DNA of 64,000 bases from positions 51,932,761 to 51,996,760 of the forward strand of contig OX365950.1 in the NCBI GenBank assembly GCA_947247005.1, in the 5' to 3' direction. Origin of the DNA: Spisula solida. Taxonomy: Eukaryota; Mollusca; Bivalvia; Venerida; Mactridae. The position numbers were made by a program, and so were the translations under genes. This document shows, piece after piece, positions 11,263 to 22,299 of the stretch (position 1 is the stretch's first letter; the number at the start of each line of letters is the position of its first letter). The notes beneath the pieces were generated by a model. It ran no database searches. It saw only the letters and a list, made by a program, of their open reading frames with translations, and was not told the origin of the DNA.

Positions 11263-11698
11263 GATTATATTAAGTCAGACAGGGACGGCAGCACGCAACT
11301 TAACCAGCCGAGCACAGAAAACATTAAAAAACACAAAACACAGTGCCCAACTGAACCAACCGAGAACAGGAAACATAAAACACATAAAGACACAATGCCC
11401 AACTAAACAAGCGCAGATCCGCCCAAGTCCAAGCTGTCGAAAAGTAAAATAAATTATAACTAGCTGAATGACCCAGTTTCCACAGCAAAAGGACTATAAT
11501 GCCTAGTTTTTGCTTTTCAGAAAACTTAAAACGAAGAAGTGCCCAACACACTACCGACCAAGAAAATAAACATCCCCTGTCCCACTGTTTAAAAGCTGAA
11601 TAGAAAAGATTCAGCAAACAAAAGGCGGAATGCCTACGCTGAATGACCTAGTTACATGTACAACAGTAAAACTGCTGAACTACATAGTTTTAGCAGCC
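11263..11698 (+). repeat. R3 repeat, longest plus-strand copy
   Basis: Starts with AAGATTATATTAAGTCAGAC and AGGGACGGCAGCACGCAAC. It continues through CCAGCCGAGCACAGAAAAC, the twice-repeated CACA(G/A)TGCCCAACTGAA, CCGCCCAAGTCCAAGCTGTC, and then short degenerate GCTGAATGACC(C/T)AGTT units. The last 205 bp are duplicated at 1-206. No open frame is maintained between copies. The structure (one fixed end, repetitive variable body) recalls the pearl-type elements of bivalves, but this is only an analogy. Confidence 0.75.
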
Positions 11699-11918
11699 TA
11701 TTTCTCTCCTGGTGGGTGTGCAGTCAACATCGATCTTCGGCGCCCAGGACTATCGAACATGTTCAGACACAGCCCTCACAGGTACCAATTCACACCTTGG
11801 TCGAGTGGAGCATATGGGTTATTCGTACTCAGAGAAATTAAGCATTAGTCCAGACGGGGGTTGAACCCGGGACCTCTCGATCCCGAAGCGCGCGCCCTAC
11901 CTCTAGGCCACCTGCTCC
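11699..11918 (-). mobile_element. S1 SINE, 3'-deleted copy in duplication copy 2
   Basis: Identical in layout to 457-675: tRNA-like head with B box GGTTCAACCCC and the same body. The tail and the flanking M1 half are missing because of the 250-bp deletion that joins R3 text (TTTTAGCAGCC) directly to TATTTCTCTCC. Confidence 0.8.
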
Positions 11919-14528
11919 CTTTTGACTGGCTGGTTCCCCGTTTGAGATTAGTTCTAACGTTACGATGTGCGTACGTGGATAAATATCTCAAAAAACATAA
12001 ACTTATGTTATGGTACGAAAAATAATTACCCTATCGTTATTCGGAATCTGTCTGCGATAAGTACCCCAGAACAGGTACAATGTATAAACAAGTCAACTTC
12101 CGGTTATCGCGATTAGGAGTATACGTTGAATTGTGTAGTTTTGCAATAAGTCGTACAGTGATAGGAAATCACCGGATGTTTCAATCACAATACGTAATAC
12201 AAGTTGATTTATATAGTATTCCAATAAGTCGTGCAGTGGTTTGGTTTATACGCGATGAGTACTGGACGCAAGTTCAAACAAGATGGCAGACACTCGTCAA
12301 TCAAAGGACGATATGTACTGAAAATTGAACTGACATACTGAATCGTTTCCATCGTTTCAACTACATCATATACTTAACCTCTACCGCTATTAATAGCGAT
12401 ATACTTTTTATTATACCCAAAATTGTCTGATTGATTTCGATATCTGTCTTCGTATTTCCTGTTGTATTGATAGTAAACGAATTTTTAACGTTTATGTACA
12501 TAACCACGAACTAAGAAATAAGACAAAATGACATAGTGTAGTACAGAGAGAAGACTCACAACTTTACGTTTTTCACGTCGGTCAGGTCTGGAACAGTCTA
12601 GAGAAGTTGCGATTTATTATTCCTTTCCTCTTGATATTTGTACTTTTAACAAAACAGCTTCCCTACGCACGTGTGTCAAACAAGAAAGTAATGCAAGGGC
12701 ACAACATATTGTATATTTATACAGAGCCGTTAGTCTATCAAAAGCAAAATATGGTGAGAGATGACACCGTACACGAAATCTAAAACCTCTAGTTATTGAA
12801 GAAAATAAAATACTGATATAAATAATTTCCTACTAAAGTTCCAACTCTTAATTGCCTCTTGAGAGATACTACGTAGTCAGAGGCTTTTTTTAATCAATGC
12901 CTATTATAACGGACAATCGTATTTGAGTTGGTGCCTGTTTAACTGCCTTTAGACACTAGAAGTTATTTAGAACCAGTCTGATTTTTACATAGACTAGTCA
13001 TGAACTACAAATAAGCGATAGCAACGTAGTATTCAAGGGCATTATAAGAAGTAGCAATAGCGATAACGGCGCCTCTGTCAAATCGAAAATCGGATATTGC
13101 GGAATGGCGTATCGGCTTGAAAGCATTACAATGAGTTTGTGGCTTTGTATATCACATGAGAGAATATAAGAGAACACTGAATGACAATATGACGTTATTA
13201 CATGCGTTTATTACTCGATTCCATCTAAACATTTTATTGGGAATACAATAAATAAATGTAGACTTATATCCAATACCAGGCCCCTCCAAAATACAACTTA
13301 CAAACCATAAATAGAACATAAAAGCGGAAACCCTTGTTCATGAATCGCAAACTCTGCTTAAATATGGCATAAGTAAACTCAAAACTGCCGATCGATGTTA
13401 GAGCTTTTACACGGGCCAACAATGAAATAAAAACACCAGAAATCACACAGTATTCATTGTCAGTCAAGCCAACACAACATCAATATTAGAGATAGAAAAG
13501 ACAACTGATTTGTGATTATCAGTAGTATATTAAAATAGTTCTCGTTCCCTATAATCACACACAGTATTGCTCTCTGCAACGTCCTTCAAATGAAATCAAC
13601 AAAACGTAAAACAGATGGCGCTCCGAGTTTAATGTCGTTGTTTATTATATATGTACACCTACTAACTCTGTAAAATACATAAGATTGAACGTGCAAGTAA
13701 GTGCGCTTATGTCCGCTTAAAAAGCACAAGTTCATTACGTGCTAAATACAGTCAGTTTACCTAGAATGTATGAAGGGGTCAAGTACATACATAATTGGTC
13801 GCAATTGGCATTGTATCGTGTACACTTCGACATATTTCTAATTGGCCATCCTAGAAAATATCAATCAATAAATCTAAAGTTGTGTTTTTTCACATTCTTC
13901 GCACTAATCTATCGATTTCCAGAAATAAATCACGTTTTCATGCACAACATTATCCATGCGAAACGGTAAGTGCAAAATGGCTTATGTGCACGACATGGGT
14001 GATTTTCGTAATTAGTAGGAATGTATACTTTATGTTTTCTGTTTTATGAAAAACATTTAACTTGGCGAGAATGAGCCATGCAGAACGCGCTTATCTGAAT
14101 GTTGAGGGCCGAATGTTTAATTACTTATATTTTAAGAAACATGTTTTCCAATCAATGTAAGTGCATATCATATGGTTTTCAATTATTTATATTCTTCTAC
14201 AAATACTAAAAAAAAAAGAACAGGTGGTCAATTAGAAATTCGTTGGAGTGTAAAAAAGATATCGGATTAATTCTGGATACCCCCTCGTATCTTTACTGTA
14301 TGTAAGTTTGTCCATTGTCCAGACGCTTCTGTCTTGTTTCCGACAACAATAATATCAAACATGACAAGGTTCTGTCATATGACGCCGCTGATTAGATTAA
14401 TGATGTAGTCTTGTGTTTGTGCCATATAATTTGTGTCATAAATGACCCCAAACAAGCAATGTTGCATTGACCATGTCTGAGATTAAGACGACTGAAAACC
14501 ATGACTTCAGACACCTACTCATCAATAG

Positions 14529-14798
14529 GTATATCACTGATACTTTGACATGATCCTGAACTTTATGCATGAACATATTACAAGGTTCATACGATGAATA
14601 TATAAATTTCCGCGAGCAAATCGTGCAATATGGGTCCTTTAGAAGTGTGGTTATATTACACATCGAACGTCTTCGTGCTACATCCCGCTTATGAAAACAT
14701 ACAACCGGAATTATAAATATAGATACTTTTAGATAGTACATCAGAAGTTAAATTTTGCTAAGAGAAGAAGGTCGAGAGTCGTGTCAAATACACGAATA
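14529..14798. other. ~270-bp segment present only in duplication copy 2
   Basis: This segment is absent from copy 1 at about 9476. It could be a small insertion in copy 2 or a deletion in copy 1. I see no inverted termini, so the direction is undecided. Confidence 0.5.
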
Positions 14799-15411
14799 TA
14801 ACGCTGATCACACAGCTTTACGTACCTACGTGTTTTAAAATCATGTGAAACGTACGTCATAAGTCACAGGCAGTATTTCTTATTGGTGAATATGATAGGA
14901 TTATATACCCCGCCACTAAATACTAATGGATGGGGGACTACTACTAAGCTGCTGTTCTTAATACTACCTTTCCCATGACAAATTATCGGACATATTAGCG
15001 CCACAGGGCTTGTCAAATGAAGCTGTTTGAACAGTGCTTCTAGAACACGGACGGAGTTTAATTACTGTCTAAATTTGGTGATTATTTAGTAATAACAACA
15101 GTGGTTCATGACGACAAGCAGGAATAAAAGCTCCAGTCTATTATGCAAAAATTGCTGCAGAGAGTAGCTAAATTCATCTATAAGTGGCGCCAGTTTAATG
15201 GTTGCTGGAACATCGACAAATTCCCAATAAAGGATGGAACATCCATATTGCGTGTTATACCCATAGTATGTAATACTTTAGTATAAAATGTGGTAATGAC
15301 AATCTTGTCTGTGTCAATTTATGAGAGATTATCCACCGGGTTATCATTAATGAACATATAATGCAATCAAATATAAATAATTGAATAATTGTCTATCGTG
15401 GTCAATGTGAC

Positions 15412-15885
15412 CGTGAACTTTCCCACGAATTTCAAAGTACATAACCGTGACAATATGCGTTATCATGTTGACATGGAAATTGTAATGATAACATGTTTTC
15501 AATCTCATTAAAATCATACCCTAAGTTTTGCTCCATTCCTTTTCGCTGTTAGAGATCTGACTACACTCCGTAAGAGGTCATGTTCAAATTACTTATCTGG
15601 TGCACAATGGCATCACTTAGCCTCAATGGTCTTTCACTGAAATTTCAGATTTGTGAAAGCAGCGATTTGATTGGATGACGTAAAGTTCACATCGACATGA
15701 CCCCATGCGAAGTGTCGTCAGATCCTATATCAGCGTAAATGGTGAAGCGTAATAAGGGTTTGAATTTAATGCAATTGACATGTTTTAAAAGTACTTCTAT
15801 AGAACTTGCAATAGAAATTAATCGAACTTAAAGCAATTAAAAATAAAAGTCTTTAGTGATTATTCATTGCAGAAATTCGCAATGC
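15412..15885. other. Non-coding stretch, possible decayed TIR element
   Basis: GTCAATGTGACCGTGAACTTT (about 15401) and AAAGTTCACATCGAC (about 15684, inverted) could be the worn ends of a ~300-bp element. Otherwise nothing is recognised. Confidence 0.3.
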
Positions 15886-16140
15886 AGAACTCGAAGAAAC
15901 TAACCGAGCACAGAAAATTACAAACATACAAGGCACAATGCCCAACTGAATCAACCGTGCACAGAAAACATAAAACACATACAAGACACAATGCCAAACT
16001 AAGCAAGTAAAAGAACCGCCCAAGCCCAAGCTGTCGAAAAGTAGAATGAATTTGTTTCAGCAATAAAAAAGCTGAATGCACTAGCTGAATGACCCAGTTC
16101 TGACAGTCCCAACAGCAAAATGGCCTCAATGCATAGTTGA
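15886..16140 (+). repeat. R3 repeat copy c
   Basis: Reads CCGAGCACAGAAAATTAC, GGCACAATGCCCAACTGAA, CCGCCCAAGCCCAAGCTGTC, then GCTGAATG units. It lacks the outermost conserved end. It sits just right of duplication copy 2, as 11263-11698 sits just right of copy 1. Confidence 0.75.
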
Positions 16141-16604
16141 TGCTTGATTGGTGCTCCAAAATGATGCTCTGTATACGACGGCTACATTTTTAACTTCTAA
16201 TTCGACACCTAAGTTGATCACACAGAGTCGTTCGATCGGGTTTAGATATAGGTACTGTTTTACTGAAGCTTAAACTTATGTTCAAATTTAAATTCTTAAC
16301 AATTCTTCAACAACTGCAAATTGAGTACATATATGGTTTCATGAGGTGCATTAACTGAATTATCATTAGTATCACAGATCCGTTTACCACACAAAATTAT
16401 AAATGTTTTATTTGAAACAGTATATATGTGATTTAGAACACGTCGACTACACGCATGAATGTTGTTCCTCTAGTGATTTGCGTTTTGCAGACTAGGATAC
16501 TGCACCATCACTGGAGAACACCACCACACGATTGCACCATTCCAACAGCAAGCCCCCATTCCTTTGTTGTCATCCGACACATATTTTCTAGATGTTATAA
16601 GATA

Positions 16605-16830
16605 ATAGACAGTCGGACAGGGTCGGCAGCACTCAACTAACAAGTAAACAACCGTGCTCAGAAAACATATAAACATCACATACTAGCAACTACAAAAATA
16701 CGACTTTATAACAAAAAAGGGCAATTGCCCAACCGAACTACAAAATCACGTCAACGATCCCACACCGAAAGTTCGCCGCTCCAGTCAGACAAAATTAACC
16801 GGAGTAAGAGCCAAGTGGGTGTGTAATGAA
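16605..16830 (+). repeat. R3 repeat, degenerate copy
   Basis: AGTCGGACAGGGTCGGCAGC, ACTCAACTAAC and GTGCTCAGAAAACATA are clear R3 end text. Downstream GGGCAATTGCCCAACCGAAC and CGAAAGTTCGCCGCTCC are weaker matches. Confidence 0.6.
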
Positions 16831-17507
16831 TCAACTGACTAAAGCAATTGCAATTCATAAACTTGTAAACTTAAAGGATATCAAATGTACTTGTACAATA
16901 CTGTGTTGAAATATTAGTGTGCATCAGTAATGCACCTTTCGTCGTAGGTCTAAAAATTTAGTTAATTTAGATGATGTTCACAAGTGGCTTCATCAATTTA
17001 CAATTGAGGGAAAGGTGAACATTGCAAATAGACGTACTATAAACGCTGATTGTAATAAAGACATAATTTAAAACATATTTCAAGCCATATAAGAATGTCA
17101 TGTGTTACCGATATTGTATTCAATATCTCTAAAACATTGTTTCCAGAACGACTAAAATCTACAAACCACAGAATATTAACGTATTGCGTCAAAGGGAGAT
17201 AATGTAATGTTATACAAACATAAGAAATGATTCACATAGTTATTACATACAACACGATCAATTACAATACAATACAATTCAATTATAATGCAATTACTTC
17301 TGAATATTTAGGAGCATGCAGGCCATGACTGTTGTGTGGTATGTCCAAATGCTTTTTGGATAAGCGTCATGATCTTTGGTTTTAATCATTTGGTATTGCC
17401 TATAATATCTATAAAATGAACTATATTAAAATAAATGTCGAAGATCTATTACAGTGTAAATGAACAATCATCAAACTGACTTGCATCCAAATGTTTTTAT
17501 TAAGTTT
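16831..17507. other. No gene or repeat recognised
   Basis: AT-rich, stop-rich in all frames. Only simple ACAATTCAATT-like low-complexity text near 17260-17295. Confidence 0.5.
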
Positions 17508-17640
17508 TTAGATGCCGAGCATAGCCTTTATTTGCCAGTCAGCTTTCTGCTTAGTCAGACAGGCATATGTGTGCCTCCACCCGTATCTGAACGGATTAGA
17601 CAGCATTCGCGCTAAGTATTGCGAGTATACCCCTTTTAGA
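17508..17640 (-). mobile_element. SINE family S2, copy 1
   Basis: On the minus strand it reads a degenerate tRNA-like 3' part (GGTGGAGGCACACATATGCC), then CAGAAAGCTGACTGGC, AAATAAAGGCTATGCTCGGC. The same end occurs at 30393-30490 (minus) and 52793-52930 (plus). AAATAAAGGCTATACTCG is the family's 3' end. Confidence 0.65.
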
Positions 17641-17659
17641 TTGGTGCAATGACTGAACA

Positions 17660-17700
17660 TGATGATGATGATGATGGTGATGGTGATGCTTATGATGATA
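17660..17700 (+). repeat. (GAT)n-rich microsatellite
   Basis: An interrupted run of GAT/GGT triplets (GATGATGATGATGATGGTGA and following), about 40 bp. Confidence 0.8.
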
Positions 17701-19089
17701 AGTGTTTCCTCTATACATGGCTTCAAAACATGGTATAACAATATGTTTGAGCTGAATTGAAAAGTGAACTTTTGTTTGAAGGAAATCAAATACAAACCAA
17801 GCTACTATTGTATTTCAAATTTAGCGAGGGATTTTTTAAACAAATGAGAATATTTTATTTAAACAATTTGTGCTTAGGGAATTAGAAACTTTATTGTCTA
17901 AGATTCCGATTGGCTTTTTGCATTTAAGTCGATTGGATAGTAATAACATATCACTGATCGCTGATTAAGAAAAGAGAAAATGTTAAGATAGCGTTGTGTA
18001 ATTCATGGCGTCCCGTCTCTCAATCACGTGATTTATCATCATTGTTTATCTTTGACAGGCCAATGATTGGAAACAATTAAGCTTACAGAAGTTGGATTAG
18101 ATTATTATAGACTTGGGAAAGTCTTGGGAAAAAAGCCTTGAACGCCATTTTGTTGTAAACAATCGAGATTTGAGTCATATTAAGTCTCATAGTAATATTG
18201 TAAATTATTAGCGTAGATAAAAACCTTGTATTACGTTGCTGATGAAGACATTTTAAGTGAAAATGTCATCATAAATCTTCAACGAAGAAACCCTTCCGAG
18301 TTTTAAAATATACCACATTAATGGCCACATAACGCTCTTTTATAATTTTTGGTAGATTCTAAATATTTGACCCGAATATAATAAAAGCAAATGCTGAATT
18401 TTCGCTTTATTGCTCCATTAAATCTACCGAATGTTCGTGCATGGCACATGATTATTTTATATTGCATTGGGGGAACCAGAACACACAAAATAAACATTTC
18501 ATATTTCAAAGTTTCATTACGTTTTCTCGATTCATTGTATTCTTTGTAGACATTATTTTCAATTGTAATCTCTGATGTTCGCAAAATGCATGTTATTTTC
18601 ATAAAAACACCACTATCTTCCGCCTCCTGTAAATAGGATCAGGACCCTTCATTACTAAAATGGAAATTGTATATTTCCTTATGTCCATAAAATCGCTCCA
18701 TAATGTTATAAGTCACGCATACGTCGGGAATCGAATTCTAGTCCTTAGCAGATTTTATTATATCGTGTCTTTTCCTAAACTGTACAAAATGATAATATAC
18801 AGATGAGGTTCACCCCAGGAAGTATTAGATTGTTCCGTTATTTGCTTTTGTGGTTGTCTTTGGAGAGGCTTTTCTCTACTTGGTCATGTGCAAAACAACG
18901 TGGTTTTATTAATGTTTGATTTAGTATCTGCTGCAATTTGTATACGCGCATTTATTACCATTATAACGTTTATGATCGAATCTGTGACCAGATTTACGAT
19001 CTTATGTTAATATTGCACTTTGTAAATCTGTGAATATTTCGAGCAAGGTTTTAATTCTGGCAGGAATAGTTGTACTGTAAAGTGTCAAC
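17701..19089. other. Non-coding stretch upstream of the first signal-peptide exon
   Basis: No repeat or exon recognised. It would contain the promoter and 5' UTR of the 19090 exon. I see no confident TATA or initiator element in such AT-rich DNA. Confidence 0.4.
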
Positions 19090-19180
19090 ATGTCATACAG
19101 GATAGCGATTGTTTTAATTATTCTAATTAATGTTTGGGTATTCGGACGCCATCGGGAGGATCCCCATATTTTAAAATTCG
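19090..19180 (+). CDS. First coding exon of a putative secreted protein (partial)
   Basis: The ATG at 19090 opens MSYRIAIVLIILINVWVFGR, then HREDPHILKF. A short basic start is followed by an uninterrupted hydrophobic run (IAIVLIILINVWVF), the form of a cleavable signal peptide. The exon closes after one base of the next codon, in CG before GTAAGT at 19181, a consensus 5' splice site in phase 1. Signal-peptide exons ending in phase 1 are common in secreted modular proteins. The last codon, donor and flank (AATTCGGTAAGTA) are identical to the exon at 28022-28133. No second exon could be identified in the window, so the mature protein and function are unknown. A chance frame cannot be excluded. 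Confidence 0.45.
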
Positions 19181-19775
19181 GTAAGTATTTCTTATTTTAT
19201 ATTTACAAAGTTCTAACTAAGTATATGATGTTTTATATGAAAAGTAAATCGACGGGTTAAAAATCGACTAATATTATTGTTATATTGTTGTTGTTCTCCT
19301 AACTGTTTATTGTTTATGTCATACCATTTCTGTACACATGTTTTTAACATAGAGACTCACAGTGAGAACTGGGCTTTCCCAACTGTGTCACCTCTTAGAA
19401 TAAAGTCGTTATTAGTATTATTGCATTACACAGACCGTTAAGTTGTTATTTATTTAATAAAGCTCTCTATTTTCGGTAGTTATTTATATCGAGGTTTATT
19501 GTTACGTGTGGTTATTTTTTCATTTTATACGCTTCCCAACATTAATTTGTATGAGTATTTCGTAGAAGTGATACATTAAGTCATGTTTTTAATCTTATTT
19601 CAGCCATATATTCAACTAAAGTATATTTATAAGTGCTACGAACATTTCGAATTATTATTTAGTCCAATGTCCACTAGTAAAAAATGTCACGGTAACTTTG
19701 TGTATAACATTAAGTTCCAACAGGAGCATTTACGTTGAAATTGCTAAAAACCACTTTGTAACAAATATATCATAT

Positions 19776-19865
19776 TAAGTCAGACAGGGAAGGAAGCACT
19801 CAACTTAACCAGCCGAGAACAGAACACATTAAAACCACACAAGACGCAATGCCCAACTAAAGTCC
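19776..19865 (+). repeat. R3 repeat, short copy
   Basis: ATATTAAGTCAGACAGGGAA, GGAAGCACTCAACTTAACC and AGCCGAGAACAGAACAC give the conserved R3 end; truncated after GCAATGCCCAACTAA. It lies about 600 bp inside the putative intron after the 19090 exon. Confidence 0.75.
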
Positions 19866-20574
19866 CAGCAGGAATATTTTACATTGTAATTGTAAAAGAA
19901 CTACTTCGTAACTACATACAACATTCATTACAGTCGACAAATCATACACTGCACATAATTGTATGGTAATTGGCAAGTGCACTTACTAGTTAAAATCCAG
20001 ACTGACTGTCATTTCTGTTAATTCTCGCCAATCGCATTTGAAAAAATCAATGACAGACCGTCTCCAGAAATCTTGCAATTATATGTGTTTAGTCGACATT
20101 CTGTTATAATTATTTGGAACACCCATTGCGTCCCTTTAATTTTCTCCCGACATAACCGCATGGTCTCCCTAGGTGGATGTAATTTCTTTTAACTGAAGTT
20201 AATACTGCATTAGTATACACGTTCAAACTATAGTACATGTTTATGTAACATTTTGGATCGGTTATATTCCAGATAATGAAACATATGAAATGTGTATAAT
20301 TATGCAAGTTTTTTTCGTTTTAAATTTTAAAATTCTAAAATACAGATATTATGACATCAATATGCTTTGTTAATCACTATTTGCATGTTATATTCATGGC
20401 ATTGCATATAACTGTATAGAATGATGGACACGTCGTCTTCTTGAAAATTGTACGACCATGTACCCGTAGGTCAGGACGACCCATTTGCTCCGACAGATCA
20501 AATATTAAACACAATTTGCGGTGGTTCCATAGTCCTTGTGGGTATAACAAAAGTTAAGTTACCAATTTATGAGG
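19866..20574. other. No gene recognised
   Basis: AT-rich stretch with no convincing exon, repeat family or TIR. Confidence 0.4.
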
Positions 20575-20815
20575 GCTTCTTTCAGCAGTTCAGCCGTGTT
20601 GCCACCCCCTTGACATTTTAACTTCTGCCCCAGGCCATTGAGCTACCTACGGAAACCTGCGTTTGAGTCTTCCCGTGGAGACTATTTTTCTCCTGGTGGG
20701 TGTGCAGCCAAAATCGATATGCGGCGCCCAGGACAATCGAACATTTTCAGAATCAGTCCTCACAGGTACCAATTCACACCTTGGTCGAGTGGAGCCTGTG
20801 GGTATCTGCATGTGT
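20575..20815 (-). mobile_element. S1 SINE, head-truncated copy
   Basis: Body text matches 360-580 (CTGGTGGGTGTGCAGCC, CGGCGCCCAGGAC, CTCACAGGTACCAATTCAC). The tRNA-like head has been lost beyond about 20815. Confidence 0.75.
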
Positions 20816-21437
20816 GCTCATAATTTCATTCCTCATAGGGGGTATAATGTTTTGGTTAAAATTTGTGTGTATATAGCTCTTACTTACTTGTATATTCTTC
20901 GATATTCATTTGTTATCAAATTATTGTAGATCTTCTAGACCATTCCTGGATTTATTCATGCTTGCCATGCTTCGGCTCCTATCTGAAATGCAAATGGTAA
21001 TCTTAAAGTGAACATTTAACAATACGAGCACTATGAATCACGACATTTATAGACAATGTTACGGACCGTAAACGAATCAGAGGGAATCTTGGCAAAAGAC
21101 ATCTTCCATTTGCCAAGAAGATATTGCGAAATAACATCTGCTATTTATTTTCATGAACTTGTTTGATTCTAAATGACGATATAATTTTCTTGGCATTTCT
21201 CTCAAAGATTAATCACAATTATTCTTAAAGATGTAAAATACAACGAGTGGCATTATCTGAAAGCAATGGTCAAATGAATCAGTTGCTTTCCTTCTATCCC
21301 TCATGTGCATCATGCTAACAGATTTTTGTGAACTTTTGAAAAGAATACGAAGCAAAGCACTTCTTTACTTTTGCTGTCCGTACCATCTTAATCAACAGTC
21401 TTCCTGTCCACTTTATAATTACAAACAAACATTTAAA

Positions 21438-21515
21438 ATGTATAAAGATAACAGAAAATCGGACCGAGAAGGCAGCACTCAACTTAACCAGCCGAGACCA
21501 AAATGCCACACTGCC
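21438..21515 (+). repeat. R3 repeat, short copy
   Basis: AAAGATAACAGAAAATCGGA, CCGAGAAGGCAGCACTCAAC and TTAACCAGCCGAGACC: conserved R3 end only. Confidence 0.7.
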
Positions 21516-22145
21516 TGGGTGACAGTTGATTTGTATTCATATCGTTGGAGATGCATTTGCTAAAATGTACATGTCGGTTTGTGTTCGACCTTTTCATTAA
21601 TCATGATACGAGCATGTTGCTTATTATCAATTCTAATGAGATAGGTATGTTTATCAATGAATTGTAATTTAAGCCAAGTTCGTAAAAACACGCTTGTTTA
21701 TTCACCGATTGATGGTCCATGCCAATGAAAATCGATACAAAACGGACATAATTACTAAAATAAATCATTATAATTAGTTAACATCTTTTGTAATTTTAAA
21801 AGATAAAACCTACGGGACGTAACTGTGGCCGAACTTATTATAACACACCGACTGATTGCGCTCGTTTTATATCAGCCTCAGCGTAATTATACGGTGTTTC
21901 ATGATCACGTGCTTTTTGATGCGCATGTCCTGCACATGTAAAAAATGTTAAGATTACGTAATATGTATTAAACGATAAATTGGACCGCTGAAAGGCCAAA
22001 TATATAAAGCAATAATTAGATTCATTGCATAGTAGGTTTGGGAACATTCGTATTAATAATTTTTTTATAACAAATGTCTATGATAATAAACGAATTGCTA
22101 GGAATTGGGTTCAGTGCAACATTCCAAAAGCTTGGAAGTGTTCAT

Positions 22146-22299
22146 CTGGGGAGGTATTCAATATTGATCTTATTTAAATGGAGAATAAGGATTGCAAATC
22201 TTATCACCTGTTACTGACCAAGAATTTAATACGGCGTGATTTGATTGGTTGTCCTTATCCTTAAGGTAAATAAGATCAATATTCAATACCACCCCCTGG
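22146..22299. mobile_element. ~154-bp MITE with ~30-bp TIRs
   Basis: Left arm CTGGGGAGGTATTCAATATT plus GATCTTATTTA is mirrored at the right by TAAATAAGATCAATATTCAA followed by TACCACCCCCTGG. There are only a few mismatches. No coding capacity. Superfamily not assigned because no target duplication is clear. Confidence 0.75.

Larger units (their letters stand above)
11494..15411 (+). repeat. Tandem segmental duplication, copy 2
   Basis: Direct repeat of copy 1 (see 1-10102) lacking both the 6.14 kb element and the 250 bp corresponding to 207-456. It carries about 270 bp of its own (about 14529-14798) between CATCAATAGG and TATAACGCTGATC, where copy 1 reads AATACGTAACGCTGATC. Small indels, such as the loss of GTGGTCCTCGCGCACC relative to 8918, mark the less similar right part. 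No gene is recognised. Confidence 0.9.

Noticed and set aside
11246..11617. Frames in the R3 repeat on both strands
   Set aside because: They are not conserved between R3 copies; indels and stops differ in every copy.
13850..13969. Possible exon ending AAACGGTAAGTGC in duplication copy 2
   Set aside because: The matching site in copy 1 is ACGGTTAGTGC, the frame is not kept between copies, and there is no start or signal peptide.
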